Assembly (NCBI GenBank): GCA_035048495.1 | Contig: CM068544.1 | Location: forward strand, 16,362,138-16,426,137 | Source of the DNA: Euptelea pleiosperma | Lineage: Eukaryota > Streptophyta > Magnoliopsida > Ranunculales > Eupteleaceae | Direction: 5' to 3' | Length of the DNA stretch: 64,000 nt | Shown here: piece by piece, positions 35,674-44,497 of the stretch | Layout of the letters: each line of letters starts with the position of its first letter | Numbering within the stretch: position 1 is the stretch's first letter | Notes under the pieces: model-generated | Databases searched by the model: none | What the model saw: only the letters and a program-made list of their open reading frames with translations | What the model was told of the DNA's origin: nothing | Position numbers and translations under genes: made by a program

Positions 35674-38600
35674 GGGCTCAGATGGGTGTTTTCACAAAAT
35701 TTGGGGTGTAAATAAAATTTCCCATGAAAAATGGATATGATATTTGGTTTTCCGAAACAAAGCCGTGCCTGCATCTAAAACCTCCATATATGGCAAGTAA
35801 ATCTATCATTTTGAGTATTTTATAGATCAAGACGATTATTTATGAGCACAATTTAAATTACATGGAGTATATGCATTGAGTTGGGGCCCACGCCGCCCAC
35901 CCTAGTCAGAAGACTCAAAATCTATGACATGCTTTTGGACAGTTAAAAGATCTTGCGAATGGTTCAACAAAAATGAGTAAAGATTTGATGAGGAGCCATG
36001 GTATGAGCCACGTAGAGAAAGAGAGAAGAAAATAGGAGCAAAAGAGAGAGAGATCGGGCTCGGATGTGGGGTGTTTTCACAAAATTTGGGGTTTAAATAA
36101 AATTTTCCATGAAAAAAAGGATACGATATTTGGTTTTCCAGAACAAAGCTGTGCCTGCATCCAAAACCTCCATATATGGTAAGTAAATCTATCATTTCGA
36201 ATATTTTATAGATCGAGACGATTATTTATGAGCACAATTTAAAGCACGTGGAGTACATGCGTTGAGTTAGGGCCTACGCCGCCCACCATGGTTAGAAGAA
36301 TCATAATCTATGACATGCTTTTGGACAGTTAAAAGAAGATCTCGCGATCGGTTCAACAAAAATGAGTAAATCTTTGATGAGGAGCCACAGTATGAGCCAC
36401 GTAGAGAGAGAGAAGAAAATAGGAGCAAAAGAGAGATAGAACGGGCTCAGATGTGGGGTGTTTTCACAAACTTTGTGGTGCAAATAAAATTTCCCATAAA
36501 AATGGGATACGATATTTGGTTTTCCAGAACAAAACTGTGCATGCATCTGGCAAGAAAATCTATCATTTTGAGTATTTTATAGATCGAGACGATTAAATCA
36601 CGTGGAGTACAATTTATGAGCACAATTTAAATCACGTGGAGTACACACGTGTTGAGTTGGGGCCCACGCTGCCCACCATGGTCAGAAGACTCATAATCGA
36701 TGACATGCTTTTGGACAGTTAAAAGATCTTGCGAATGGTTCAACAAAAATGAGTAAATCGTTGATGAGGAGCTAGCCACGGTATGAGCCACGTCACATGC
36801 ATGTATTTTTACAGACTATTGATCATACGGATGTTTGGTCCATACCTAGGCGGACTTAGTTACAGAACAAAAATCAGCCTGATTAGTGATTGTAACCCTT
36901 TTGATGGCTTTATTTTTAACAGTGAGAATCAAGCATTATTTTGGGTACTAATCAGAATGATTTTTGGTAGGTAGGTCCACCTAGGGAAGGGCCAAAACAT
37001 CCTTACAGTCAGTAGTCTCTAAGATTGTGCCACGTGGCTCATATTGTGGTCACGTCCCTCGTCAAAGATTTACTCAAAAATAGAAAAATCACAACAATCT
37101 GATCTGAACTGATTTTTGACGTACAAAATATCTAGGTGGGGGCCTCAAATGCTGGTCGAGTATCCATAATATCAGACTACAGATCATAGTTTGAAATCTG
37201 GGGATTGGAGGCCAGATCGGTGGGCTCTGATCCTGATCCAGATCGTCGGATCCAGAACGGGATCGACGCATCTCAACCGAGACAAAGTGAAACTTCTTTG
37301 GAAAACAGTGATATGTCAGGGTGAGACGATTCATTTTTGGCTCGGATCGGCGGGCTCCAATCTCAATCTGGATCGCCCGATCCAGAACGGGTGGGCCGAG
37401 ACTTCGAACCATGCTACAGATTCTAGGATATTGCTAAATCGGATGCAAGTTTGTATTCATTCGGACAATCAGAAACTATATGGGCCGGCTAACCATATAG
37501 ACAAAAAAAATAAGAGATCAATGGACATAATCTACCGATCATATTTTTCTGTGGCCGAGTGATCTTTAAAGCAGGACCCATCAGGCGCTGGATGCAATTA
37601 CGCAACTATGTTTAACAAAAAACAAATAACGGAAATATTCAAGGCCGTTTTCTCAAGTCATTAAAGAGTCCAAGTAAGTGAGATAAGCACGACAGACTAT
37701 CATGCCACGTGGTATACGTTGGTAAAATAACCGTCACTCTGTTAAGCATGCGCTATTTTGAGCACCAGTTAGTATGATATTCTACAAAATATTCCAGACA
37801 TGATTACCCTTTCCAATACGTTCACCAGGCGAATACAAAACCCGTTACTATAAGCTAAAAGACCGAGTAAAATTCGCTCACTGCCGACTGTCAGCGAAGA
37901 CGCTGACCGCAGAGCCACGTTGCAAATTTTTAGGTGGACCTGTAAGAATCAGGACCCACCACAAGATGGATTCAAACCAGATTATCTTCTAGTTGAAAAA
38001 TCAATGTGATCAGATAGAAGATCACAACGTTCCAACATGTAGACCTTTCTAACCGTTTGTTAGGAATGGAATAAAGCCGATGGCTGAGGTTATTATCTGA
38101 TCATAGTCTGACTCCTCTCAACAGCAACGGCAGCGTACATACCACGTGGCATAATCTTGGAGACCACTAACCGTAACTTTTGGATGTTTGACCCATCCTT
38201 AGGTGGACCTACGGACCAAAAAAATCAGCCCAATTGTGATTAATTTCTATCTGTTGGATTTAAGTCTTTGCATGTGGGTGGATTTTTAGCCGTGGAATTC
38301 GAGCATTATTTCGGATACTAAAAAGACGGCTAAGAGGCCTCTTTGGTCATTGGTGAGACACATGATCGTGTGTACCGCATGTTACAGGATCGGATGATTG
38401 ATCATCGATCGTTGCGTTAAAATCTTTCCAAAACAAGATTACAGTAATAATCCAAAGGTTGCCATGATCGTTGTTTCTCTTTTAACTCTGAAAGTTAAAA
38501 ATGAAAGATCGAAAATACTGTTTTCATTAAAACAAGAAAACCTAGGTAGTGGCAGTTTCTTCTAGAAGCTTCTAGAAAAAATAAAAATAGAAAAAAGTTC

Positions 38601-38868
38601 GCAGGTGTGTGTGTACCTGCGAAGAAGCACCATAGACGTTCATAGTAGATACTGCTTTTCTGGGCTTCTGATCGTTCCTAGGTTCTGATTTGAGTTGATC
38701 ATAAGAGAACCCTAGCTTGAGTGTGCAGTCGACTCCACAATCGGGATTCTCACTAGGAAATTGCTCCAGTCGACGAATCAGATCTTGTTCCTTCATTTCT
38801 TGGGTTGTGATCCCATCATCCGATTTGAGATCTTCGACAGTGACCTCATTGATCGTAACAAACTCCAT
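28287..38868 (-). CDS. HAN-like: B-class GATA transcription factor, HAN-like (join of three exons, 237 aa)
   Basis: Model: complement(join(28287..28418, 33243..33572, 38617..38868)), all phase 0, introns of 5,044 and 4,824 bp with GT-AG ends. The single finger is C175-x2-C178-x18-C197-x2-C200, the plant class-B spacing. The core PLWRNGPMGAK + SLCNACGIRYKKEERR is closest to HAN/GATA18-20. The N-terminal part has VDCTLKLGFSYD, like the VDCTLSLG motif of HAN-type proteins. These factors act in the nucleus, bind WGATAR DNA and control meristem-organ boundaries and flower development. That role is inferred, and the exact member is uncertain. The K|S intron inside the finger is the usual GATA position. 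The C-terminus is short and basic. A TGA lies in frame upstream of the chosen ATG (see the 38890-38940 entry). Confidence 0.87.
28425..28865. other. GATA intron 2, 3' part: nothing resolved
   Basis: Intronic sequence next to exon 3. The frame at 28516-28740 (+) has no recognisable domain. Confidence 0.4.
28866..28957. mobile_element. Partial hAT-like MITE of the AAACCTTG group
   Basis: GAAATTTCG-type words end in TGAAATTTAAAACCTTG, the right terminus of the MITE group. No clear left end or target duplication. Confidence 0.5.
29030..29566 (-). pseudogene. Ty1/copia RNase H remnant
   Basis: Minus-strand translation reads GFCDEHYVGDVMMHRSTTSY, then VFRLSFGVIPWYNKRQPTMS. This is the copia RNase H signature (usually ADWAGD..RRSTSGY..ISW.SKKQ..V..S) with changed catalytic surroundings. 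Upstream (to about 29566) are broken pieces of the linker after reverse transcriptase. Decayed, not functional. Its 5' partner lies beyond the inserted solo LTR. Confidence 0.8.
29572..31505 (+). mobile_element. Solo LTR, copy 3 of the gypsy/LARD family, inside a copia remnant
   Basis: It starts TGATATTCGCTCAAAAGTGC and ends GGAAAAACCTAAGTTTCA. The flanking direct repeats TCATA at 29567-29571 and 31506-31510 are perfect. 1,934 bp, the shortest complete copy here. It splits a minus-strand copia element in GATA intron 2. Confidence 0.92.
31511..32520 (-). pseudogene. Ty1/copia reverse transcriptase remnant
   Basis: Minus-strand reading, 5' to 3', gives KKIYFSRDVIYVQ (the linker after integrase), then CKWFYKVK, YETFSPVAK, LDVKKAFLHGEIDKEIYME and FYRLK-APRAWY, the ordered copia reverse-transcriptase blocks. 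Stops and frame changes are frequent. With the RNase H at 29030-29566 it forms one dead element interrupted by the solo LTR and by a small hAT MITE. Confidence 0.85.
31563..31714. mobile_element. hAT MITE, 152 bp, with perfect 8-bp target duplication
   Basis: The inverted ends are AGTAGCGGAGCTAGGATTTT and TCCTAGCTCCGCCATTG. CGCCCATC flanks both sides (31555-31562 and 31715-31722). It is inserted in the copia remnant. The CAGTGGCGGAG-type terminus is a widespread plant hAT end. Confidence 0.85.
32805..33117. mobile_element. hAT-like MITE with GAAATTTC-rich interior (GATA intron 2)
   Basis: The left end is CAGGGTTTTAAATTTCG and the right end AAATTTTTAAAGCTAG. The flanks ATGTTTAT and ATGTTGAG match at 6 of 8. 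The interior is filled with AAATTTCGAC/GAAATTTT words. It ends about 125 bp before the exon 2 splice donor. Confidence 0.6.
33243..33572 (-). CDS. HAN-like: GATA gene, exon 2
   Basis: The exon starts at GTA (33572) after acceptor CTTAAATAG, three bases before an ATG that could be mistaken for the gene start. It encodes a Gly/Asn/Pro-rich linker, then NDPARRCLACQTTTTPLWRN, and ends at AAG|GTAAAT. Confidence 0.9.
33630..33852. mobile_element. Mutator-like MITE (family A), GATA intron 1
   Basis: Inverted arms CTGACCGTATGAATGTTTGG / CCAAACATCCATGCGGTCAG, with inner AATCAGCCTGATT and AATCAGGCTGATT palindromes. Outer TIRs are not clear. Confidence 0.65.
34015..34170. mobile_element. Mutator-like MITE (family A), left half only
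   Basis: Starts with GAGACCGCAGGCCATATGG and carries ATGTTTGTCCAATCCCTAGG and the following left-arm sequence. The right arm is absent. Confidence 0.6.
35206..35252 (+). repeat. (GA)n run inside array unit 3
   Basis: About 46 bp of uninterrupted GA. The equivalent place holds about 20 bp in unit 1 and about 74 bp at 35597-35671 in unit 4. Confidence 0.95.
35597..35671 (+). repeat. (GA)n run inside array unit 4
   Basis: About 74 bp of uninterrupted GA, the longest microsatellite in the window. Confidence 0.95.
36745..37078. mobile_element. Mutator-like MITE (family A) at the array's end
   Basis: The left end is ATGAGTAAATCGTTGATGAG and the right end CTCGTCAAAGATTTACTCAA, which are inverted. 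The inner G-box palindrome is GCCACGTGGCTCATATTGTG. The left end is the same sequence found once in every unit of the adjacent array. Confidence 0.78.
37090..38130. other. GATA intron 1, 5' part: no gene seen
   Basis: At 37190-37400 there is an imperfect direct duplication of a GGCTCxGATCCxGATC-rich phrase (CGGATCCAGAACGGG near 37248 and CCGATCCAGAACGGG near 37378). Nothing else is recognised. Confidence 0.4.
38140..38332. mobile_element. Mutator-like MITE (family A), left half
   Basis: CACGTGGCATAATCTTGGAG, then TTTGGATGTTTGACCCATCC and AGGTGGACCTACGGACC. The right arm is missing. It lies about 285 bp downstream (in transcript sense) of the GATA exon 1 donor. Confidence 0.6.
38617..38868 (-). 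CDS. HAN-like: GATA gene, exon 1 (coding part)
   Basis: 84 codons ending CAG|GTACAC. It contains an acidic N-terminus (INEVTVEDLKSDDG) and the VDCTLKLG motif. The link to exon 2 rests on matching phase, a good donor and the family motif. No transcript confirms it. Confidence 0.72.
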
Positions 38869-38889
38869 GTCAGTATGCGGAGTACAATA

Positions 38890-38940
38890 TCACGGTTTGC
38901 TTTTAGGAGAAGACAATCTCGTACCCAAATCTGTGGCCAT
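38890..38940 (-). other. In-frame upstream ORF (16 codons) or broken N-terminus of the GATA gene
   Basis: MATDLGTRLSSPKSKP then TGA. It lies in the same frame as the GATA ATG at 38868, with only eight codons between: the TGA followed by seven codons. Its ATG has a purine (G) at +4 and follows a pyrimidine-rich leader, so ribosomes would meet it first. It is either an in-frame uORF or the original N-terminus cut off by a nonsense change. Confidence 0.55.
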
Positions 38941-40340
38941 GCAAAAAGAAGAAGAAAATCTTAGCAAAACTGGGAGATTGCAATTTCAATTATGAAAAAG
39001 GAAGAAGAGAAGAAACAAATGAAGACGGAACTGTATAAAATCTAGCTGTACAAGAGAGAGAGAGAGAGAGAGAGAGGTAAGATCGAGTACTTTTACAGGC
39101 AATAGAAAGAATAGTATGTACACATGTTTGTATGTAACGGCATTAATCGATTAGAAAATTAGAAGTAAGCTGGAAATCTGACACAAATAAAAGAATTGAC
39201 ACGGTTTAGATAAGAGGAAACTAAGCTAAAACATTTTCTTCATGGAGAGCAAAGAAATGAATCTAGCTCTGTATGGTGTTGATACAGAAAGTTTTATATA
39301 ACATTTATATGTAAAAATTATTTCTAGAAAACTTAATCAGGGCAACGATTCAGATCCTAAGAGCCTAAAACTCACTCGCAAAAACCAGAAAACTTTAAAT
39401 GAACATATCTATACCTTTTACAAACAGATGATGAACAAGACCCAGTTGAAGGTTTTACTCAGAAATCCATCTGAGTATTAGAGGCATGGAGAAAGTGAGA
39501 ATGAACTGTGTATCGAAAAGAAAGAGTTAAAAAACAGAACCCCAGATGAAGATCTGTGCCAAAAGTCCATCTGGGTCTTCCATGAGAGAGAGAGAGAGAG
39601 AGAGAGAGTAAACCCAGATGAAGATCTGAGTCAAAGGTCCATGCCATCTGGGACTTCCATGAATATAGAGAGAGAGAGGGAGACTAGCTATAAGCCTACA
39701 ACATACCTATGCTATCAACAAAGTTCGTTAAGCTGGTCTAGTATGAAATGTGCCCACAGAGTCCAGCTGGGTTTTACATAAAAGAGAGGAGATGAGCTTG
39801 TGTTATCCCTTTTAATGGAGGTTTGTGAGGAGAGAGGAAACCCTAATGGTTATCACAGATATGTTTCTCTATATCTCGGGTGCTTGATGTGAAATACGGA
39901 CGAGAGAGAGCATATGCAAAGGCAAGGATCCCTTGCCTAAAAATAAACCTGGCGGCTCGATCGATTCGGAGGATCCGAGTAGAACGACGGTGAGAGGCTA
40001 GAGTGGAGTTACAACCATTGACTTCATGCCACGTGTCTAATGGAAGCAGGCGATCCAACGGCGATGCAATTATGGCCCCCGGCAGGCGGCAGATCCATCT
40101 CCCCTCGTTTTTTTTTTTGAATTTTTGTTTTGATCCCTACTTTAAAGACTCTTTTTATTTCCTTTCCTTTTTTTATTATTTTATGGGAAATTGTGTTTTT
40201 CACGATTCGATTTCAGCCTTGCATCGGTTGTCACGCCATGATCGGGTGTTTCAGATTATTATCAGGCGTTTCAATTCTCCTCCCCGCTCTAACTCGTTCT
40301 TCTTGTGTTCCGCACCTAATTCCCTTTTTGGTTCTTGAAG
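38941..40340. other. GATA upstream region (minus-strand leader, GA tracts, hairpin repeats)
   Basis: Read on the minus strand, the 60 bases before 38940 are TTC/CTT-rich, like a 5' UTR. A (GA)n run is at 39053-39076 and another at 39583-39608. The three hairpin units at 39439-39666 lie further upstream. No other gene is evident. The frames at 40003-40372 lack features. Confidence 0.45.
39439..39666. repeat. Three repeats with CCCAGATG...CATCTGGG hairpins
   Basis: Units start at about 39439, 39539 and 39612. Units 2 and 3 carry CCCAGATGAAGATCTG followed within 20-30 bases by CATCTGGG, so each can fold. Unit 1 is degenerate. GA runs separate them. Confidence 0.75.
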
Positions 40341-40345
40341 ATATA

Positions 40346-40596
40346 ACACCCCTGAAATTTGAAAGTAATTAGTAATACCCCCTTATGCTTTCATACTTTA
40401 GGATTACCCCCTTGATCTAGTTTAATAATGGTTGACTTAAGGTATACTCAATTAAAGGGTCAAGTCTTAATCAAATAGTTCAGTTGTTGCACCTGATCGA
40501 CCACTATTCTAAATATAGTAAGGAGGTCAAGGGGGTAATCCTAAAGTTTGAAAGTATAAGGGGTATTACTAATTACTTTCAAATTTCAGGGGGTGT
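40346..40596. mobile_element. MITE with ~75-bp inverted repeats, TA target (mariner-like)
   Basis: Ends ACACCCCTGAAATTTGAAAG and CTTTCAAATTTCAGGGGGTG are inverted, and TA flanks both sides (40344-40345 and 40597-40598). The inner TIR includes TTTAGGATTACCCCCTTGA. Confidence 0.8.
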
Positions 40597-40699
40597 TACT
40601 AAAATATATTTTTCTTTTTTTTTTTGTCTTAAATATAAGAGAAATTGCCTAGTTTGTCCTTGATTCATGAACTGGTTAGCAATTCGTGGTGTTCTAGAG

Positions 40700-41135
40700 C
40701 ATGGTTTAAAGGAGGCCATTTTAACGGTTAAAGGGACTGGGGGCGTTACCGTTTAAACCGTTTAAACGGATTGAAACGGTCAGGGGCAAAAATGAAAAAA
40801 AATGGAATTAAACTGATTTTAACGGAAAAAAAAACGGAAAAAGTGGCGCTGAAATTCAAATTTTGAAATTTAAAAAAAAAAAACGGAATTTAACGGATTT
40901 TAGCGGAAATTAAACGGATTTTAACGGAATTAAATGGTTTTAACAGCCTTTTTTTTACAAAATTTTTCAAAATTAAATGGCTGTTTAAACAATTTTAACG
41001 GCCGTTAAAACAAAAAACGGCCGTTTTTTTCAAAATCGATAAAACGTGTTTAAACGGTTTTAACGGAAACGGGCTTGGGGCGTTACCGTTTAAATGGCCG
41101 TTAAAACCGTTTAAACGGCCGTTTTTAAAACCATG
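40700..41135. mobile_element. hAT-like MITE with AACGG-rich interior and perfect 8-bp duplication
   Basis: The ends are CATGGTTTAAA and TTTAAAACCATG. TTCTAGAG flanks both sides (40692-40699 and 41136-41143). The interior is built from TTTAAACGG/AACGGCCGTT words that pair along most of its length. Confidence 0.88.
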
Positions 41136-41262
41136 TTCTAGAGTACAATTAGGTAACTATGATGATACCATTTGGGTTGAGGATATTTCAGTCATTTTCC
41201 TTTCAGAGAAGTGGCAGGATATAATAATATGATGTCAAAGAAAACTGACCGTATGGATGACT

Positions 41263-41525
41263 ATAAGCCACGTTGCACACTCTTAGAGAACACTGACAGT
41301 ATGGATGTTTGCCCATCTCTATGTGGACCAAATATGAGCATGATTAGTGATTTCTATCCTTTGGATATGAGTAGAGTGCTCGAATCCCACAGTTAAAGAA
41401 AAGAATCGAATCCAATGCTTAGAAATCAGTAATCAGGCTGATTCTGCAGGTCCACTAAAGATGGGCCAAACATCGGTAGGGTCAGTGGTCTCTAAGAGTG
41501 TGCCACGTGGCTCATACTGCATGGA
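41263..41525. mobile_element. Mutator-like MITE (family A)
   Basis: The inverted arms are GCCACGTTGCACACTCTTAG and CTAAGAGTGTGCCACGTGGC, with inner GTATGGATGTTTGCCCATC / GATGGGCCAAACATCGGTA. Confidence 0.75.
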
Positions 41526-41604
41526 CTCTCTCTGTTGATAAATAAGGTAATTTGATTTGAATATGAGTGATGATCAAACTCTTTAAAAAGGCAAATTAAT
41601 TAAA

Positions 41605-42124
41605 GGGAGCGCATATTTGCACACCCCATTTCCTATCCCGGTGGATTCCTAGTCAGGGCACACCCCAAAAAGAGAGATCTCTCTCTAAAACTTGGCTGAC
41701 CGGTGACGATCACTGACCGCTCACAAAATGAGCCACATGGCATATTTTTAAAGGACACTGACCGTATGGATGTTTGGCCAATCCCTAGGTGGACTAAAAA
41801 ATGAAAAATCAGCTAGATTAGTGATTTCGAACCTTTTGATCTTGTATAATGCTCAAATTCCCACGGTTAAATCAACCCATGAAAATGGCTCCATTCAACA
41901 CTTGGAAATCACTAATCAACTTGAATTTTAATCTGTAGGTCCACCTAGAGATTGGCCAAACATCTATACGGTCAGTGTCCTCTAATAATGTGTCATGTGG
42001 CTCATTTTGTGAGCGGTCAGTGTGGTCGACAGTTCGCCAAGTTTTAGAGAGATCTCTCTTTTGGGGTGTGCCCCGACTAGGAGTCGACCGGGATAGGAAA
42101 TGGGGTGTGCAAATATGAGCTCCC
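41605..42124. mobile_element. Mutator-like MITE, 520-bp palindrome with 9-bp duplication
   Basis: About 90-bp inverted ends start GGGAGCGCATATTTGCACAC and finish GTGTGCAAATATGAGCTCCC. The flanks TTAATTAAA (41596-41604) and TTAATGAAA (42125-42133) match at 8 of 9, the Mutator target size. It is the most complete family-A copy and includes all the inner arms. It has no coding capacity. Confidence 0.88.
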
Positions 42125-42624
42125 TTAATGAAACCACGGGAAGTTTCTTACTCAATTAAGTGGAACAGCTGTGTTAGTGACCACAGTGATGAACTTTCTT
42201 CCATAATTAGTTGAACATTTTTTGTCGCTTAATTGAGGGTATTATCATCATAGTTTTTATGATATTATGAAAAACAATTAAAAGAGTTGAAGGGACTTTT
42301 TAGTAATTTTCTAGAAAAAAAAGAAAAGAGTAAATGAAGAGACACTCATCTCATGCATTTCCCAATTTCATCTGAATGGGTACGTGGATCCATGGATTCC
42401 ATGCACGCCAACCTTGTAAAAATGTAGTAATTTGGTAAATATAAGAAATGATATGTCCAGGCGCATTTTTATATAGCCAGGTGAGGTGCCTGTCACTTCC
42501 TTTGTCTTTTTTAAACTCTACCCCACGGTCATTGACGTTTGGATTCAAAGATCCAACGGTCCAGTAGGCAACAACTGCAAATTAAAGGGTAAAATTGCTG
42601 CTCATGGACCGTGGATATTCTTAA

Positions 42625-43047
42625 GCAAATCTTTGATGACGGACGTCTGTTGTCAACGTTGATGACAGACCACATTATCAGTCACGTGACCCACGTCTCA
42701 CATTTATAGAGACTATTTAGAGACTACTGACCGTATTGATAATTTTGGTCCATTCCTAGGTAGACCTACATGCCAAAAATCAGCCTGATTAGTTATTTCT
42801 AACCTTTGGATCTGAGTATCCTAAATAATGCTAGATATCACATGGTTAAAAATATAAATCAACCCATGAAAAGACTCCAATCTAATGTTGAGAAATCCCT
42901 AACCAAGCTGCAGGTTTTAATTTTGGTCTTATAGGTCCACCCAGGGATAGAACAAACATTTATATTGTCAGTGGTTCTACGAGTATGCCACGTGGCTCAT
43001 ACTGTGGTCAGTCATCAACGTAAATCTGTGATCAAAGATTTATTCCA
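42625..43047. mobile_element. Mutator-like MITE (family A)
   Basis: Outer ends AAATCTTTGATGACGGACGT and complementary ATCAACGTAAATCTGTGATC. Inner arms match family A. A G-box GCCACGTGGCTCATACTGTG lies at about 42988. Confidence 0.65.
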
Positions 43048-43164
43048 ATCTAAAGGTACATCAATGGCCTCAACCGCACAACTTTTTTTTGCAATTGACC
43101 TTGGGGCAGCACAAGTACTGTTTATAAAATTCCCCTTATTTAATGAAATTAATCTAGCAAGCAC

Positions 43165-43380
43165 CTCCGGGGTGTAGGCGTAGCGGTAAGGGCCGTTGAC
43201 GCAGCGGTAAAACTGCGACAAGGGGTTTGCTTTGCTCCCTCTGATCATATGTTCGAAACTGCCTGGCCTCCTGATTTTACCCAGTTGTACGTAGGGAAAC
43301 TTCTGAGGGTTGGTGCAAACAACCGCGTGGGACTCCTACCCAAAAAGGTGTGGGGATACCCTTCGATGTTAAAATACTAC
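43165..43380 (+). mobile_element. Probable tRNA-derived SINE
   Basis: The head has a polymerase III box-A-like TGTAGGCGTAGCGG near 43172 and, about 70 bases on, a box-B-like TGTTCGAAACTGC (43251-43263). Box B in a tRNA is GGTTCGANTCC. The body then runs through GTTGTACGTAGGGAAACTTC to GGTGTGGGGATACCC. No T-run end or clear target duplication is seen, so the limits are approximate. Confidence 0.55.
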
Positions 43381-44497
43381 AAATTTTACGGTTGAATTAT
43401 TTTCCAAATTCTGTTATTGTTGTATCTTAACTATAAACTGACAGAACAGTGTCCAAATAGAATTATTCATTGATCTCAAATTAGGATATTAATTAATTCA
43501 AGATAGTATTGTTGTGTGAGAAAGCTGTGAATATGGTATGATTTATGAGCTTAAGAATGATTTTTTCTAGTAAAAAGACAAAGGTCTGTTTGGTAAATGA
43601 CACAGAAAGAGTTCTAATAGAAAAAATTTAGCCAGGAGAATATTATCCTGACTAAATATTTGTGCATGACAATATTTATTGCACGTTCGGTTTGTTTATT
43701 AACTAGCTTACCTCATTTTCTCTCAATTCGTGTCGACCCATATATCAAATAAGTCAAATATGGGTTAGGTGAGTGTTGGACCTACATATTGGGTCAGAGG
43801 ATCCAAACAGTCTAGTTTTTATCTTTTTATATATTATAAACTCATTTTTAATTAAAAACTAATTTTTCCATGAGAAAATAAATTTTTTCCATCAAGGCTT
43901 AAATGGATTTTTACATGAGCATGATAAAATATTTACCCGCTTGAGTGGAAAAGTTGGTGGGCTCAAGAAAATATTTACACTAGCAAATGTGCGGCTATAG
44001 AAAATTGTATTTGCACGCATAAATACTTTATTTTTTCCACAAAAGGGCCAGAAACATCACCTTAAGATCTGCTTGCTACAATGTAAACTAATATATTTGC
44101 ATTTATTTATTGTATCCCCACAATTTTTAGTACTTGGTTACCTGCTGTAAAGTGAGAACATTGTAATCGAATGCTATGACTGCACATTCTCTAATTAAAA
44201 TTTGTTGCATTATAATGTGAGACAAAACCTATTGAATCACAATGCAGATGCATCTTTGTTATAAGTTTTCCCTCTCTTCCCGACAATTACTAGAAGCCAA
44301 GTTCTGTTTCTACTTATAACCTTAACTTTTTTAAGAAATGACATTAATAACCAACTAATAGCATTCAAAATGTCTTTCTTTTAATGAATATTATACTTTC
44401 TTTTATAAGAACGAATATAATGAAAAGTCTCGGCCAATCACAGGAACTTTTAGTTCTTCTGTATATTATATCGCTAAGTTAGAAGTTTGCTAAAGAC
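43381..44497. other. AT-rich intergenic, nothing recognised
   Basis: No domain, terminal repeat or RNA gene visible. Confidence 0.45.

Larger units (their letters stand above)
34395..36780 (+). repeat. Tandem array, about six ~370-415-bp units, each with a MITE end
   Basis: The phrase AAGTAAATCTATCATTTTGA recurs at about 34569, 34959, 35381, 35786, 36180 and (variant) 36552. Each unit contains CACGTGGAGTACACGCG (or a variant), GCCCACCATGGTCAGAAGA, GAGTAAATCTTTGATGAGG, a (GA)n run of varying length and TTTTCACAAACTTTGTGGTG. The array lies wholly in GATA intron 1. Frames on either strand are repeat artefacts. Confidence 0.93.

Noticed and set aside
34197..36546. Repeated minus-strand frames with MQAQLCSGKPNI and similar
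   Set aside because: The same ~400-bp repeat unit read several times. The recurrence comes from the tandem array, not a gene family.
34395..36780. A CRISPR-like array
   Set aside because: Units are about 400 bp with microsatellites and no short identical repeats with unique spacers. This is a eukaryotic tandem repeat.
43190..43265. A functional tRNA gene
   Set aside because: Box B deviates from GGTTCGANTCC and I cannot fold a cloverleaf with a proper acceptor stem. A SINE head fits better.
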